Shown here: one piece after another, positions 1 through 12,685 of the stretch
How positions within the stretch are numbered: the stretch's first letter is position 1
Layout of the letters: each line of letters opens with the position of its first letter
Origin: Hypericum androsaemum
Lineage: Eukaryota; Streptophyta; Magnoliopsida; Malpighiales; Hypericaceae
DNA length: 64,000 bases
NCBI GenBank assembly: GCA_963995505.1
Contig: OZ023180.1
Coordinates: 3,100,501 to 3,164,500, forward strand
Direction of reading: 5' to 3'
Program-made: the position numbers and the translations under genes
Notes under the pieces: generated by a model
What the model saw: the letters and a program-made list of their open reading frames with translations, nothing else
Database searches by the model: none
Told to the model about the DNA's origin: nothing

Positions 1-175
1 GTTTTGTCATGAAGTTTTGTCTTGTGTGATGGTTTTTGTGTAATAATGGTGTGTTCGTGATCCCTGTTTGCATTTGTATGATTGCTTAGATGGGATCACT
101 ATCCTATCCCCTCCTCTCCTCTCCTGGGTTGGATTGAGTCCCACCAACATCATTTTATTAACTAATATTTATAAA

Positions 176-1329
176 GAGAAAAGTCTCATGTGATATCGCA
201 AAAAATTAAGTCAGTACTCTGTAATTTAAAACGTATTAATTGAGTCAAATTTATTATAATTAAAATTAATTAAAAGTCCGGGCGGTCACATCAACTAATC
301 ACTCCTAAGTGACATGCCAACTGAACTTATGTAAAAATATCAAAATGGTCTCGATTTTGTATATAATTTTTTAACGATGTTTGCACATTACCCATCCCTA
401 ACCCCTCTTCATCTTCTCCCTACACCATCCCTAACACCAAAACCCATCCATTCCCACCCCAAAAACCATACCCATCAATCTACGGCAGTCAACCCCCAAA
501 TTTTCCCGGTCAAGAAACGGCGGCCGTCGGCGGGAAATTTCATCACCCCGAATCTATCCGGACAGCGGCTCCTCCACGCACTCCTCGTCCTCTCCCAGGA
601 GATCTCCACCCTGAGAACCAAAACCCTTCCCCTCTTTAAACGCAACTCCGCTCCATCACCAGGAAGGCCAATCTCTTCGCTATTGTCTTCCAGGAGATGG
701 TTGTAGCTCATCCCCGATGTTGTGTTTCAAGGTCTTCGCTCTCGCCGACTCGTACTCCTCCTGGCGACCCGGGACCCAATAGACCCAAGGTGAGCAAGGT
801 CGGCCAGGCAGGCCTCCCCCTCGGCGGCATCGATCTGTTCCTCGTCCTCGTCCACATAGCTGACCGCGTCGGTGTGACCCCATGGCAGCTGTGAAGGAGG
901 AGCGGAGACGGGGGCTTGTTTGAGTTCCTCTCTACCTTCGTATTGGAGTTCAATTTTGAAGGCTCCTTGGGATATTTTTGGCTTTTTGTCTTCAAATCAG
1001 TACGAGAGAATTTTTTTTAGTTTGTGTTTCTGAGTTTTTAACTTTACAGGAGGGAAGATGAAGAGAGAGAGGTTAGGGATGGGTAATGTGCAAGGATCGT
1101 TACAAAATTATATACAAAATCAAGACCATTTTGATATTTTTACATAAGTCCAGTTGGCATGCCACTGAGGAGTGATTAGTTGATGTGGCCTTCTACTTGG
1201 CCGGACAGCTGCCCAGGCCTCTAATTGATTTTAATTAGAATAAGTTTGACTCAATTGATACGTTTTAAACTACAGAGTACTATACTTAATTTTTCGTGAT
1301 ACTACAAAATATTTAAGTAAACTTTTCCC
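176..1329. mobile_element. Mutator-like TIR element with gene-like cargo (element A)
   Basis: Arms of roughly 235 bp (about 176-412 and 1070-1329) are inverted copies of each other. They are flanked by a perfect 9-bp direct repeat, ATTTATAAA, at 167-175 and 1330-1338. A 9-bp target duplication with long TIRs is the hallmark of Mutator-like elements. No transposase is visible. The interior (about 415-1060) is GC-rich and gene-like: on the plus strand, residues such as LLHALLVLSQEISTLR faintly recall the N-terminal region of plant U-box E3 ligases. That assignment is only a guess. The structure suggests a non-autonomous Pack-MULE. Confidence 0.8.
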
Positions 1330-1338
1330 ATTTATAAA

Positions 1339-2002
1339 ATAGTCCGCACGTTTTTCTACTAAAAAAATATATTTGGTTCAGTGATGATATTCTCACACCC
1401 CTAACGTACGCTCAATCGGGCCCCCTCATCTCTTTATTGCTATCTCAAATTGTGTGCCTTGTCTTGTGGTCCTTGCTCGTGAGAAAACGGCTACTTTTTT
1501 TTTGGGGGTCGATAAAACGGCTACTTTTTGGTCCCGTGTAAAATTGCACTTCCATGTGCCATTGTTTGGTTTTGCACGAGGGGACGATGATAGATGATCT
1601 TAGCTGACACGATGACGAAGATACGTGTACCCCTATTTAAATCACTAGAAATTGAATGCTAGACCAGCTTTAGAATATCCGGCTCTAAGATTTTTGTTGT
1701 TGATGTTCATGGCCCGTTTTTAAATTCCACCAACTACATCCAGTTTCATAATAAGCTACAACATTTACTGAACAAATGTTTCTATAATTCTACCAAGTTA
1801 CAGTACAACAACATAAGTAAATGAAGTCTCCTGACTCCTAACTGCATCTAAAATAATATATGGGGGAAGGAAGGATCCATCTGAAAAAAAGCACATGAAT
1901 CCTTGTCCCCAGCTATTGAATTCCTCTGATATCTTCGTAAGAAGGTCTTCGAGTACTAATAGCATCACAACACAAGGAAGCTCGAGCTCATTAAGAGTAG
2001 GA
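1339..2002. other. 3' flank of the PAP15-like gene
   Basis: No coding region is seen here. The part nearest 2002 should be the 3' UTR of the minus-strand phosphatase gene. The rest is AT-rich spacer with poly-T runs. Nothing else is recognised. Confidence 0.5.
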
Positions 2003-4887
2003 TCAGCTTGATGCGAGCAATTGTTCGGTCCGGATGGAGCAAACATCAGGTTGTCTGACTATGTAAATCTGATCTGCGACTTTGTTAGCGATGTCCTGAT
2101 TCCGATGCCATGTCCATAAAGCCCATGTTTCGTTTATCATCTGCAAAGAGAAGGTGAGAACTCGTAATCAGCAACTTGCACTAATATATCAGTGTCGCAC
2201 TTCTGCACGTAAAAATGAGAGAGAACCTCTAGGACTCCATGGCCGAAGCTACTTTCACGGAATGCACTGTAATCAGGTTGTCTGTCCCAGCAGAATTTAC
2301 CAGCTGCTGGGCCAGTAGTAAAGTTTTCCGCACAGAAGCCTCCCATGTATTCATCGGGAGTACTGGACGGCTCCGGACAATGCCCAGGTTCATCGGCATG
2401 TTTAATAGCCATCTTTTCACGGTTACCTCCGTCTCCAACGGTAATGTATACAGGACCACATGGATCCAACGTGTAATTATAAACTCGGTTTGACCTCTCA
2501 TAGGCATGAACCTGGAAATTCAAGAAAAACCAAACAAAATCTAGTTGAATTAACAGCTATAACTAAAAATCCGAACCATTTGTAACTCGACTTACGTGTC
2601 CATTGAAGACTATATCAACACCATATGAATACAGCAATTCTTCCATTGACACCCTCATACACTCCGCCTCTCTGTAATGAGCTTTGTATGAAGAGTACCA
2701 TGGCGGATGCCAAACAGCCACCAGCCATGGAGTTTGGGATCTGTCGACATTAGCCAAGTCTCTCTCCAGCCATTTATATTGATCGCCTATAAACAGCATC
2801 AAAAAGCCAGTTAGACGTTTAAAATGACGTTCAAAGAAAACTTTCCCCAGCTAATCACAGGTTTTAATGATGCCCAAGTTACTATACCACTGTCCAACCT
2901 TTTTTCACATTATGGATCGACATTTAGTGAACGCAACACATTATCGCAACGAAAGTGATAGCTATGGCAAGGATCATATGTACTTGATTTATCATAAGCA
3001 ATGTATGCTCCGAGCATGACGAAATGTATTCCACCAGCATTAAAAGAGTAGTAGAATGTTGAGAAAGATCCACTTTCTTCAGATGGAAATGCGAACCGAG
3101 AGCTGTAAGCCACAAATGTCTGGTTTTCCGCTTGTGGTTCTATTTCATGGTTCCCTTCTACCACCATAATCGGAACTCTAGATATCAATCTCTGCATAAA
3201 CCTGCAATGGCAATCCATAACAGCTCCATCAAGAAATCAAAAAGAAAAGCAAAAAAAATGCTCAGAGAGACAGAAAACAACCTTCCCCAGTAATCCCACC
3301 GAGGCTGATAAGTCTCGTGAATCGGGGTTTGCGAGAACGAGCAAGAATAACAGTCGGAGCCAGTCCCATTTGTGAGGTAGAGGTTTGCATAAGTCACGTC
3401 TCCAACCAACAGCACAAGCTCGGGATCATTGTCAATCACATGACTAACCGTCGAAGTAGAATTGTAAGTAAGACCAAGATCACCAACAATAGCTATCCTC
3501 TTAGGGTAGCTCCTCGGTCCAGAGAGAGGCATGGTCTTGAAGTGGTAAACCTTGCTCAACGCTGGTATAGAAGGATCACCACACATGTAATCATACACAG
3601 TGTCGGCCTCCAACCCTGCACCAACAGAAACCGCCTCCTACTCAATCGTTGAAGTAAAGTACGAGGGACTCCAACCTTGTACCATCTAGAAGACGGTTTC
3701 TAGATGGTACAGGGACTCGTCGTCGACCGTGGTCCATTGTTGTTCAATTACCGTGGACTGAGATTCAACATCCCACATAATTTGGAAAGTAACAGAGTTC
3801 TGCCGACTCAATAGCATCAGGTTCGGCAAGGAATATCTAGATGGTACAGAAACCTTTAATCCCGTGGTCCGTTGTTGCTGTACTAGCGCCATTCCCGGCA
3901 CACATACGGAACAATGTCAACACACTGGCACCTAAAAGGAGCAAGTAAAAATAGGCAAATACCGGTAAGGCGGACATGGTGGATGATCCCGGAAGTGTAG
4001 TTCTGGAGTCCTTCGAAAGGGTAAAGCTGGCTATACACAAGCGAGTGCCCTTTAGCTTCTCTTGTTGGGTGGGCCCCCTGCTTCGCGTAAAGAACCATGC
4101 TCCCCACGCTCCCCGGGTCCAACGGCTTTATGTCGTAGCCCACCTGGAACTCGCCTGCCATTAACCACCGGATCAGGACAAAATTTTGTGTTCAAGTCTC
4201 ACGAACTTAAAAAAAATACAATCACCCATAGAATAGGCTTGAACGCAAAATGTACCGACAACAATGTTTTCAAAATTGAACCGGGAGGTAACCCGAAAAT
4301 ATTCAATTTTCCGATTCACCCGATCAAACTGTCGATTGGACTAGAATTTTTTTCATTTTATACTAATAATTACTAATCAAGATGAAATAAATGTAATTTA
4401 GAAATAATACTAAAGTTCAAATATTTAACAATTTTAATATATAATTTAAAATTTTATCCAAATAAAATCTTCAAACATTAAATTGATATAATTGCTTACA
4501 CCCAAATATTCACCAACTAATAATTACCGATTGGACCGCAATTTTTAAAATATTATTTTTAAAATATTATTTGACAGTATTCAATTCCGAATATTATAAC
4601 TTAAAAAAAAGGGAAACTAGAAGAGAGGGGGGACCTGTGACCCAGGAGATCCAGACGGAATCGTAGGTGGCGGAAAGCGACACAGAAATCTGCTCCGGCT
4701 CGAGATTCCGGGCAGGGCGGGCAACGCGGGCGTCGGTGTCGGGCAGGTCCAAGGCGTTGCCACGTAGGCTGGCGTCGAACGGGACGGTTACGGGGTCGAA
4801 CGGCCCATCCAGCGTGGACGGAATCCGCGCAAGTGCGGTTGCCGCCAGAAGAAACAGCAGGAGCGCGGCGACCTCCCGAAACGGCAT
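2003..4887 (-). CDS. PAP15: purple acid phosphatase, PAP15-like (phytase group), 7 exons
   Basis: A secreted dinuclear-metal phosphatase; PAP15-type enzymes hydrolyse phytate and other phosphomonoesters. Exons on the minus strand: 4635-4887, 3963-4154, 3282-3615, 2984-3201, 2596-2786, 2227-2511, 2003-2140. All borders are GT/AG and the phases agree, giving 536 residues, the usual size for high-molecular-weight plant PAPs. The ATG at 4887 starts MPFREVAALLLFLLAA, a signal peptide. All five metal-binding motifs are present in order: GDLG, GDVTY, GNHE, AVWH and GHVH. An N-terminal fibronectin-like domain precedes the catalytic domain. The C-terminal part (GKFCWDRQPDYSAFRESSFG, then ETWALWTWHRNQD) is what points to the PAP15 group. 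No disabling change is seen. Its 5' end lies close to TIR element B. Confidence 0.93.
3679..3710. repeat. 12-bp perfect inverted repeat in PAP15 intron 2
   Basis: GTACCATCTAGA at 3679-3690 is followed, after an 8-bp loop, by its exact reverse complement at 3699-3710. A third copy of TCTAGATGGTACA lies at about 3837-3849. The hairpin sits inside the 347-bp intron between exons 2 and 3 and could be a small insertion footprint. Confidence 0.7.
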
Positions 4888-4966
4888 CGTCCAAGGAGAA
4901 GCGGAGAGGTCTTCGGGTGGCGTGTCTTGTTCCCGTGTCGCGTTCTTTGGGGTGGCATTGGTTGCG

Positions 4967-4976
4967 TGTTTATAAA
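4967..4976 (-). promoter_or_regulatory. putative TATA box of PAP15-like gene
   Basis: The minus strand reads TTTATAAACA about 80 bp upstream of the ATG at 4887. That spacing fits a TATA box followed by a short 5' UTR. Confidence 0.5.
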
Positions 4977-5663
4977 GGGACGGTTTTTTGTTTTCTTTAT
5001 TGGGAAAGGAGACGACGAGGTTGATGATTGGATAGGAAACGGGAATCTCCTCCGGGATATTCGTTTTTATACGCTTCTCGTGACCCACCAAGGTGGCAGC
5101 CGTGGATCAGTTTTTTTTAATTAAAAAAAGTGGAATTTCGAATTTTTTAATAGCGGATTAAAATTTTTTTAAGTTGGTATTGCATTTGTAGAGAAAAGTT
5201 TTGGGGAATATATATTTTTTGGACAAATTACTGTGGTATCTCTCAAATTTGACTAAATCGATGATTTAGTCCCATGTGTTTCAAAAATTATTCTCCTGTC
5301 CTTCGTGTTTGATTTTATTATACTTTCGAGTCCCTGTCAGACGTCAGTCACTCTTTATTTTCAATTTTATCACTGAAATGACCAAAGTACCCTCAAAAAA
5401 TTTAAAAAAAGTTTATCCCTTCCTCCCGATCGTCCTTCTCGCCGCCGGTGACGCAACAACCAAAAACACAGAAAAATTCATTGCCCCTTCCTCCCGCTCC
5501 TCTTCCCTTCACCGTTCTTCTCCCTTCATCGTTCTACTCCTCCTTTGAGCCAGTACGACTCATCGATATACGACCTATTTGCCGCCGCTTTTCAGAGCTG
5601 GGTCACTCACAAGAGAAGCAAAATTCAACGAGGAGGAGCAGCGACGCCATTTGGATCGGAGAA

Positions 5664-6487
5664 TATTGTTTGTCGGAGGTGGTGTACTTGATTAGAATCT
5701 TGTAAAGTCGAGGCAAGAGTTAGACTCTTTCTCCGTAAGACGAGATTGCCCCGTATTCAGTGCTTACGGGCTGCGGCAATCGTCCCCAAGATATAACGAC
5801 TAGGCTTCTTCCGAGTTCGTAGCACAACGACCCTCGAAGCTTCAGGCGAACCTTGGAAATTTAGAACTTTCTGAGAGAGGGAGAGAGAGCCTACAATTAC
5901 TAACGAATGCTTATGCAAGTTGTAGTGGGGTAATTTCAAATGATGGGAGAAGGGCCTATTTATAGGCAAGGATGGCTGGAATCTGAATGGCTGCCAGGCA
6001 CTTCCGAGGGGGCACCATGCTCTCACATTTTTGGGAGCCGAGGCACCCTTTCGGCCACCAGTTTTCTGGATGCCTGTAGGTGTCTCTTCAGGCTCCTGGA
6101 TGCCTGCTGGTGTCTCTTCAGCCACAGGCCTTTCAGGCACTCCTCGTGCCTCTTCGGCAACAATCTGGAAGTCTCCAGGACGTTCCAGTTTCTGGACGCA
6201 CGCTGGTGACCCTTCATCCATTGGGCCAGCTCGCATCCCTTCGCGAACTCCCTCGCACGTAGCTTGTAGCTCTCCCAAAATCTGGCAAAATTCTTAAGGA
6301 TCCTCCAGCTCCTCGGTCAGCTCTTCAGGTGGAATATTTAATGTTATACCAGTTTGTAGCTTCTTCTTATAAACAGAGAAAATTTTCTTGCGATTTTCGA
6401 TGTGGTAATCCCATCCTCAGCTTGGACTTTCCAACTTGGGCCTTCCAACTTAGGCCAAATGCATTAATTATGCATTCAAACCCAATA
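5664..6487 (-). repeat. 3' LTR of copia A1
   Basis: It is 824 bp. Relative to its partner LTR it lacks about 160 bp after CTCCTCG near 6320 (the segment at about 11605-11760 of the other LTR). Its ends read TATTG...CAATA instead of TGTTG...CAACA, one transition at each terminus. Confidence 0.9.
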
Positions 6488-7033
6488 ATCCCCCACATGA
6501 ATGATGATTAATGCATGCTGACACTTTTAAGAAAAGTTCCAACGAAATATCATTGCATCGAGATAGGTAGCTTACGGCTTTGAACCTTCTCTAATAAGAT
6601 GTTATCAGATTTACTTGCTGCTCAGTGAACGCGATGTCTTAAAATGGTCAACTTTTTTATGTAAACCAAGACATTAATATTTACACAATGATATCTCTAA
6701 TATCCTTTGGTTCTCACGTTGTGTCCGTTTCGGCCATGGACCTTATCTTGGATTCATAAGTATTTTTCTATTTGAAGTAGCCTCACTTCACACTTATATA
6801 TGTGATCTCTCATCAAAAGTATCCTGCCATACTCTACCTTTTTCTGGTATAGGAATCATTAAAAGCGTAGACGTTTAACTTTACCACAACTCTGCAGGGT
6901 AGTACTTAGACAGCTTCTGAGAATGGGACGGGTTCCAAGTGATCTTCTGAACCATCCATACCTTAGTTGTCTCATTGAACCAAGTTTGTGGGATCTCCAC
7001 TCATCATGGTTGCGTTACCGCTATGAATATTCT

Positions 7034-10000
7034 TTAATGTGTGGGTTTTAGCCCCATTCCCCTTACTGCGTTATACATTTGATCTCTGTTGATTCCTTTC
7101 GTCAAAGGATCAGCTATGTTGTCCTTGGACTTCACATAATCAATGATTATTAAACCACTTGAGATCAATTGTCTAACGGTGTTATGTCTCCAACGAATAT
7201 GTCGAGAGTTACCGTTGTACATAGTACTTTGTGCTCTCCCGATTGCAGCATGCTATCACAATATATCAATACAGGGAGCACAGGCTTGTTCCAATACGGA
7301 ATATCCTCTAGGAAATTTCTGAGCCATTCAGCTTCTTTCCCAGCTTTGTCTAGTGCTATAAACTCTAACTACATGGTAGATCAAGCTATGCACATTTGTT
7401 TAGAAGATTTCCAGGATATAGCTCCTCCACCTATGGTGAACACATAACCACTAGAGGATTTGGAGTCTTTAGTGTCCGATATCTAATTTGCATCACTGCA
7501 TCCTTCCAATATAGCTAGATACCTAGTATAAAGTATGCTATGGTTCATGGTATGTTTCAGATACTTTAGAACCCTTTCTAGAGCTAGCCAGTGGTCTGGT
7601 CCTGAATTGCTCGTGAATCTACTAAGCTTGCTAATTGAGTATGCAATATCAGGGCGTGTACAATTTGTTATGTACATTAGACTCCCAATAATCTTTGCAT
7701 ATTTCAGCTGAGATACTCGGTCACCTCTATTTTTAGCCAAGTATAGATTCAGGTCTACCGGAGTCTTAGCCAGAGATTTGTCAAACGCATCAAATTTCTT
7801 AAGTATATTCTCAACGTAGTGAGATTGTGACAAGACAATTCCTTCAGTCGTCCTAGAGATTTTAATCCCCAGTATGACGTTAGCTAGACCCATATCTTTC
7901 ATGTCAAAGTTGTTCTTTAACATGTTCTTAGTTTTTATAATAAGATCATTACTGCTTTTCGTGATTAGCATGTCGTCTACATACAGACATACAATCACGT
8001 AAGCATCAGGTGTGCATTTAATGTATACATATTTATCACACTCATTGATCTTAAAACTATTTGGCATCATTGTTTTGTCAAATTTCTCATGCCATTGTTT
8101 CGGCGCCTGTTTCAGCCAGTACAATGACTTGACCAGCTTACACACTTTATCTTCTTGTCCGAGGGTAACAAACCCTTCTGGTTGTTCCATATATATTTCC
8201 TCTTCCAGTTCTCCATTTAGAAAAGCTATTTTTACATCCATCTGATGTATCTCGAGGTTATAGAGTGCTGCAATAGCAATGAGCACTCTAATAGATGTGA
8301 TTCTTGTGACCGGCAAATAAGTATCAAAGAAATCATATCCTTCCTTCTGTTTGAACCCTTTAGCTACCAACCGAGCTTTTTACTTGTCGATTGATCCATC
8401 AGCTTTGTATTTTCTTTTAAGGATCCACTTGCAACCTAAAGGTTTGCAACCTGGTGGAAGATCCACGATTTCCCATGTGTGGTTTTGCATGATAGATTCT
8501 ATCTCACTATAGATAGCTTCTTTCTAGAGAGAGCATCCGGACTAGATAATGCCTCTTGGATTGTCCCAGGTTCATATTCTAATACATACATCAGAAAATC
8601 TGGACCAAATGATTTGGCCATTTTGGCCCTCTTATTCCGTCTAGGTTCTTCAGCACCTTGATCAGAGCCTTGTGTAGCTTCATAACTTCTTTTGTTTGAG
8701 CTTACTTCTTTCGTTTCCTTTTTAGAAAAGATATTCTCAAAGAATGTTGCATTTCTTGATTCCATGATCATTCCCTCGTTGATTTTAGAGTTTTCAGACT
8801 TGTGCACTAGAAATCGGTATGAGCTACTGTTGTGGGCATATCCGATAAAGATGCAGTCAATGATCTTGGGTCCTATTCTCACCCTTTTAGGTGGAGATAT
8901 TTCTACCTTGGCTAGGCACCCCCACACTTTAAGGTAACTGTATGAAGGCTTTCTCCATTTCCATAATTCATATGGGGTTTTGTCCCTTTTCTTGTATGGT
9001 AATTTGTTTAGAATGTGATTAGCTGATAGCACAGCTTCCCCCCACAAGTTCTGTGGTAAGCCCGAGCTAATCAACATAGCATTCATCATCTCCTTAAGAG
9101 TTTGATTCTTGCGCTCAGCTACGCCATTTGATTGAGGTGAGTATGGAGCTGTTGTCTGATGAATAATGCCATTTAGTTGTAGAATTCCTTAAACGGAGCT
9201 ACATATTCTCCCCCTCTATCACTTCGAATCATTTTGATTTTAGTCCTAAGTTAATTTTCAGCCTCATTCTTATAACTCTTGAAAGCTTCTAGAGCTTCGT
9301 CTTTTCCTTTCAAGAGGTGTACATAACAGTACCTCGTGCAATCGTCAATAAATATGATGAAATACTTTTTCCTACCTCTAGTTTGCACTTGTTTCATATC
9401 ACATATGTCGGTATGAATTAACTCTAAAGGTGTAGTACTTCTTTCCACTGAATGGAAAGGTGCTTTGGTCATTTTTTCCTCTACACATACTTCACATTTA
9501 TTATTTGGGTCAAACTCTATTTTAGGCAATAAATTTAAACTTACTAACTTTCTTAGTGAGCTCAAATTTACGTGTCCTAATCTATTATGCCATAAGTTAG
9601 AACACTCAGCCAAATAAGAAAACTTAATAACTTTATTAGGGCCATTAAAGGTGCGTTTGACAGTTATTATATTCATCTTGAAGAGCTCACTCTCGAGGTA
9701 ACCCTTTCCTACAAAGGCACCGGCCTTGGTCAGAACAAACCTATCAGGCTCAAATACTAGTTTTATCCCAGCTTTGCTTAATAGTGAGTCGAATACTAAA
9801 TTCTTACGAATGTATGGGACACGCAGCACATCTTAAGGGTCAACTCTTTTCCGGAGGTCAACTTCAGCACCACCTGGCCTAGTCCGACTACGGGAAAAGT
9901 TATGGAGTTATCCATAAATAACTTTCGGCCGTTGATCGCAATATAGGTAGAGAATATCTCTTTGTCTGAGCAGATGTGTCGGGTTGCCCCTGTGTTAATA

Positions 10001-10923
10001 AACCACTCTCTTGGGTTATCCACCAGATTGGCTTCAAACACCACAGCGAATAAGTCTAGCTCAGACAGGTCTTCGGTCATATTTGCCTTCTCACGATCGT
10101 CCCTCTTTGGCAGGCAATAATCTTTTGCCATGTGACCGGGTTTGTCGCAGTTGTAGCAATTGCCCTTGATCTTCTTAGCTTTCTTTTGCTTTGGCTCTTA
10201 CTTCTCTTGCTTATTTCTGGGCTTCTTCCTCTTCTTGCCAGTACCACCTTCGGTGAGGTGTACCTTAGCCTCGGAGTTAGTCCTACCGATCTTAACTTCA
10301 GACTTTTGAGTTTCTTCCTCGATCCTTAGTCTCACGATCAGGTCTTCCAGCCCCATGTCTTTCCTCTTATGCTTGAGGTAGTTCTTGAAGTCCTTCCATA
10401 GAGGGGGTAGCTTCTCGATCAGAGCAGCCACCTGGAAGGATTTGCTGAGTTGCATACCTTTGGCGTGAATCTCGGGTAAAATCATCTGCAGCTCTTGGAC
10501 TTGGTCTATGACCTTCTTGGAGTCCACCATCTGGAAGTTGAGAAATCTTTCGACGATGAATTTCTTCATCCCGGCATCCTCCATTTTGTACTTCTTCTCC
10601 AGGGAGTTCCATAATTCTTTCACAGTCTTGGTACCTGCATAAACATTGTAGAGGGCATCGTCTAAGCCATTCAGGACATAGTTATGACATAGGAAGTCGC
10701 TGTGACTCCATGCATCGAGGGTGTTGATCTTCTGTGGATCAGCCTCATTTTCTGCCACCTTCGGAGCCTCTTCCTTCAAGAATTGGACCAGGTTGAGCGT
10801 CCTCAGGTAGAACAGCATCTTTTTTTGCCAACTCTTGAACTCGGTACCGTTGAACTTGGCCGGCCTTTCAGCGTGGACAGTTCTCGGGACCGCTGGCACT
10901 GGTGATGAGCTTGTTGATGCCAT
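7034..10923 (-). pseudogene. broken copia gag-pol (copia A1)
   Basis: Gag starts at 10923 (MASTSSSPVP) and resembles UBN2-type copia Gag. It stops at 10198, where the related copy A2 has a Gln codon. The CCHC knuckle (about 10130-10175; CYNCDKPGHMAKDYC) and protease (INTGA near 10000) follow in the same frame. Pre-integrase and integrase pieces lie at 9829-9251 and 9089-8499. The reverse transcriptase (8370-7483) keeps the YVDD box, and RNase H remains at 7222-7034. Several stops and frameshifts separate these blocks, so the copy cannot make its own proteins. Confidence 0.9.
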
Positions 10924-10952
10924 CTTCAAGTACACAGATCTCATCTTATGAT

Positions 10953-11939
10953 TGTTGCTTGTCGGAGGTAGTGTACTTGATTAAGATCTTGTAAAGTCGA
11001 GACACGAGTTAGACTCTTTCTCCGTAAGACGAGATTGCCCCGTATTCAGTACTTACGGGCTGCAGCAATCATCCCCAAGATATAACAATTAGGCTACTTC
11101 CGAGTTCGTAGCACAACGACCCTCGAAGCTTCAGGCGAACCTTGGAAATTCGAAACTTTCTGAGAGAGGGAGAGAGAGCTTACAATTGCTAACGAATGCT
11201 TATGCAAGTTGTAGTGGGGTGATTTCAAATGATGGGGGAAGGGCCTATTTATAGGCAAGGATGGCTAGAATCCGAATGGCTGCCAGGCACTTCCGAGGGG
11301 GCACCATGCTCTCACATTTCTGGGAGCCGAGGCACCCTTTTAGCCACCAATTTTTTAGATGCCCATAGGTGTCTCTTCAGGGCTCCTAGATGCATGCTGG
11401 TATCAACTCAGCCACAGCCTTTCCAGGCACTCCTCGTGCCTCTTCGGTGGCAATATGGAAGCCTCTAGGACGTTTTAGTTTCTGGACGCACGCTGCTGAC
11501 CCTTCATCCATTGGGCCAGCTAGCATCCCTTCGCAAGCTCCCTCGCACGCAGCTCGTAGCTCTCCCAAAATCTGGCAAAAGTCTTAAGGCTCCTCCAGCT
11601 CCTCGCGACAATGCGCACGTGCGAAGTGCGCCACAAAGTACCCATTGCGACCTGGGTCCAATGCACCATACATACACGCACGTGCGCGAGTGCGAGTACG
11701 TGCGCATGCGCGTGCTCGGATGGTGCTTCGCACCATCCTCGCAAGCAGTCTCAGTCAACTCTTCAAGTGGAATATTTAATGTTACACCAGCTTGAAGCTT
11801 CTCCTTATAAATAGTGAAAATTTTCTTTCAATTTTTGATGTGGTAATCCCATCCTCAGCTTGGGCTTTCCAGCTTGGGCGTTCCAGCTTGGGCCTTTCAG
11901 CTTGGGCCAAATGCATTAATTATGCATTCAAACCCAACA
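10953..11939 (-). repeat. 5' LTR of copia A1
   Basis: It is 987 bp with TGTTG...CAACA termini. It keeps a GC-rich segment with alternating CACGTGCG-like motifs (about 11610-11720) that the 3' LTR has lost. Confidence 0.9.
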
Positions 11940-12685
11940 GGGAATTGGGAATCGGGAGGGCTGGCACAGAGATCTTGTTGACCACCGAACAAGTTGCGAC
12001 TGTCGTCGCAACCTGCTCCCGTATTGCGTCGGCAAAAGAAGAAGGGAAAGAACTGCCGCTGGAGGTTGCCCACCGCAACTCTTCACTGGAGGTAGCTCAC
12101 CGCCGCTCTGATCTGAGAAGATGAAGACGGTCGAAGCAAATTGCCAATTTTTGTGAACGGAGGAGGGTTCCCTGAAATTGGGTTTTTTTTTCTTCTGATG
12201 TGAGTAATTTTTTCTTTTTTGAACGGAGGGTCGCCGGAACGAAGGAGCTTGATTTTCTCGAAGCCGTACTCGTAAATTCGGCGAAGAAGCTCGTTCTTGA
12301 TCCCTATCTCTCCGAAAGAACCTATGGCTTCCACCCCCCTCTGTCGTCTCGAACACCATTCTCAACCTCACCAGCACCCTCTCCTCGGACGTCTCCCACC
12401 TCGGGAACCTCCAGACCCTGCCCTGGGTTCGAACGGGTTGGGTGTTGGGGAATCGTCATCGGTCGGAGAGAAGTCAATGATTGGAGGAAGGGATTTTTTT
12501 TCTAAGGGTATTTTGGTCATTTTAGTGACAAAAATGAAAAAAAGAATTGCTGCCGTCAGTGAGGGACCCAAACATATAATAAAATTAAACACGGAGGATA
12601 TGAGAATAATTTCTGAAACATGAGGGACTAAATTATGAATTTAGTAAAATTTGAAGGATACCACAGTAATTTACTCTTTTTTGGT

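Larger units (their letters stand above)
5664..11939 (-). mobile_element. Ty1/copia LTR retrotransposon, family A copy 1 (degenerate)
   Basis: Direct LTRs lie at 5664-6487 and 10953-11939, with gag-pol remnants between them on the minus strand, so the 5' LTR is the right one. The flanking 5-mers GAGAA (5659-5663) and GGGAA (11940-11944) are a one-mismatch target duplication. A purine tract (GTGGGGGAT on the minus strand, next to 6488) marks the polypurine tract. I see no canonical initiator-Met primer site beside the 5' LTR. The copy lies inside TIR element B. Confidence 0.9.
5224..12676. mobile_element. Mutator-like TIR element (element B) split by a copia retrotransposon
   Basis: About 170 bp at 5224-5395 is repeated inverted at 12505-12676. 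Candidate 9-bp target duplications TTTTTTGGA (5215-5223) and TTTTTTGGT (12677-12685) match at 8 of 9 positions. Without the copia insertion (5664-11939) the element is about 1.2 kb, similar to its relatives here. Its arms share motifs with elements C, D, G and H: GGTATTTTGGTCATTT, then a CAGTGAGGGACCC-like run, then ATAATAAAA. The right interior (about 11945-12490) is GC-rich; a plus-strand frame near 12340-12425 includes SDVSHLGNLQTL, resembling a leucine-rich repeat, so captured receptor-kinase exon sequence is possible but unproven. Confidence 0.7.
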
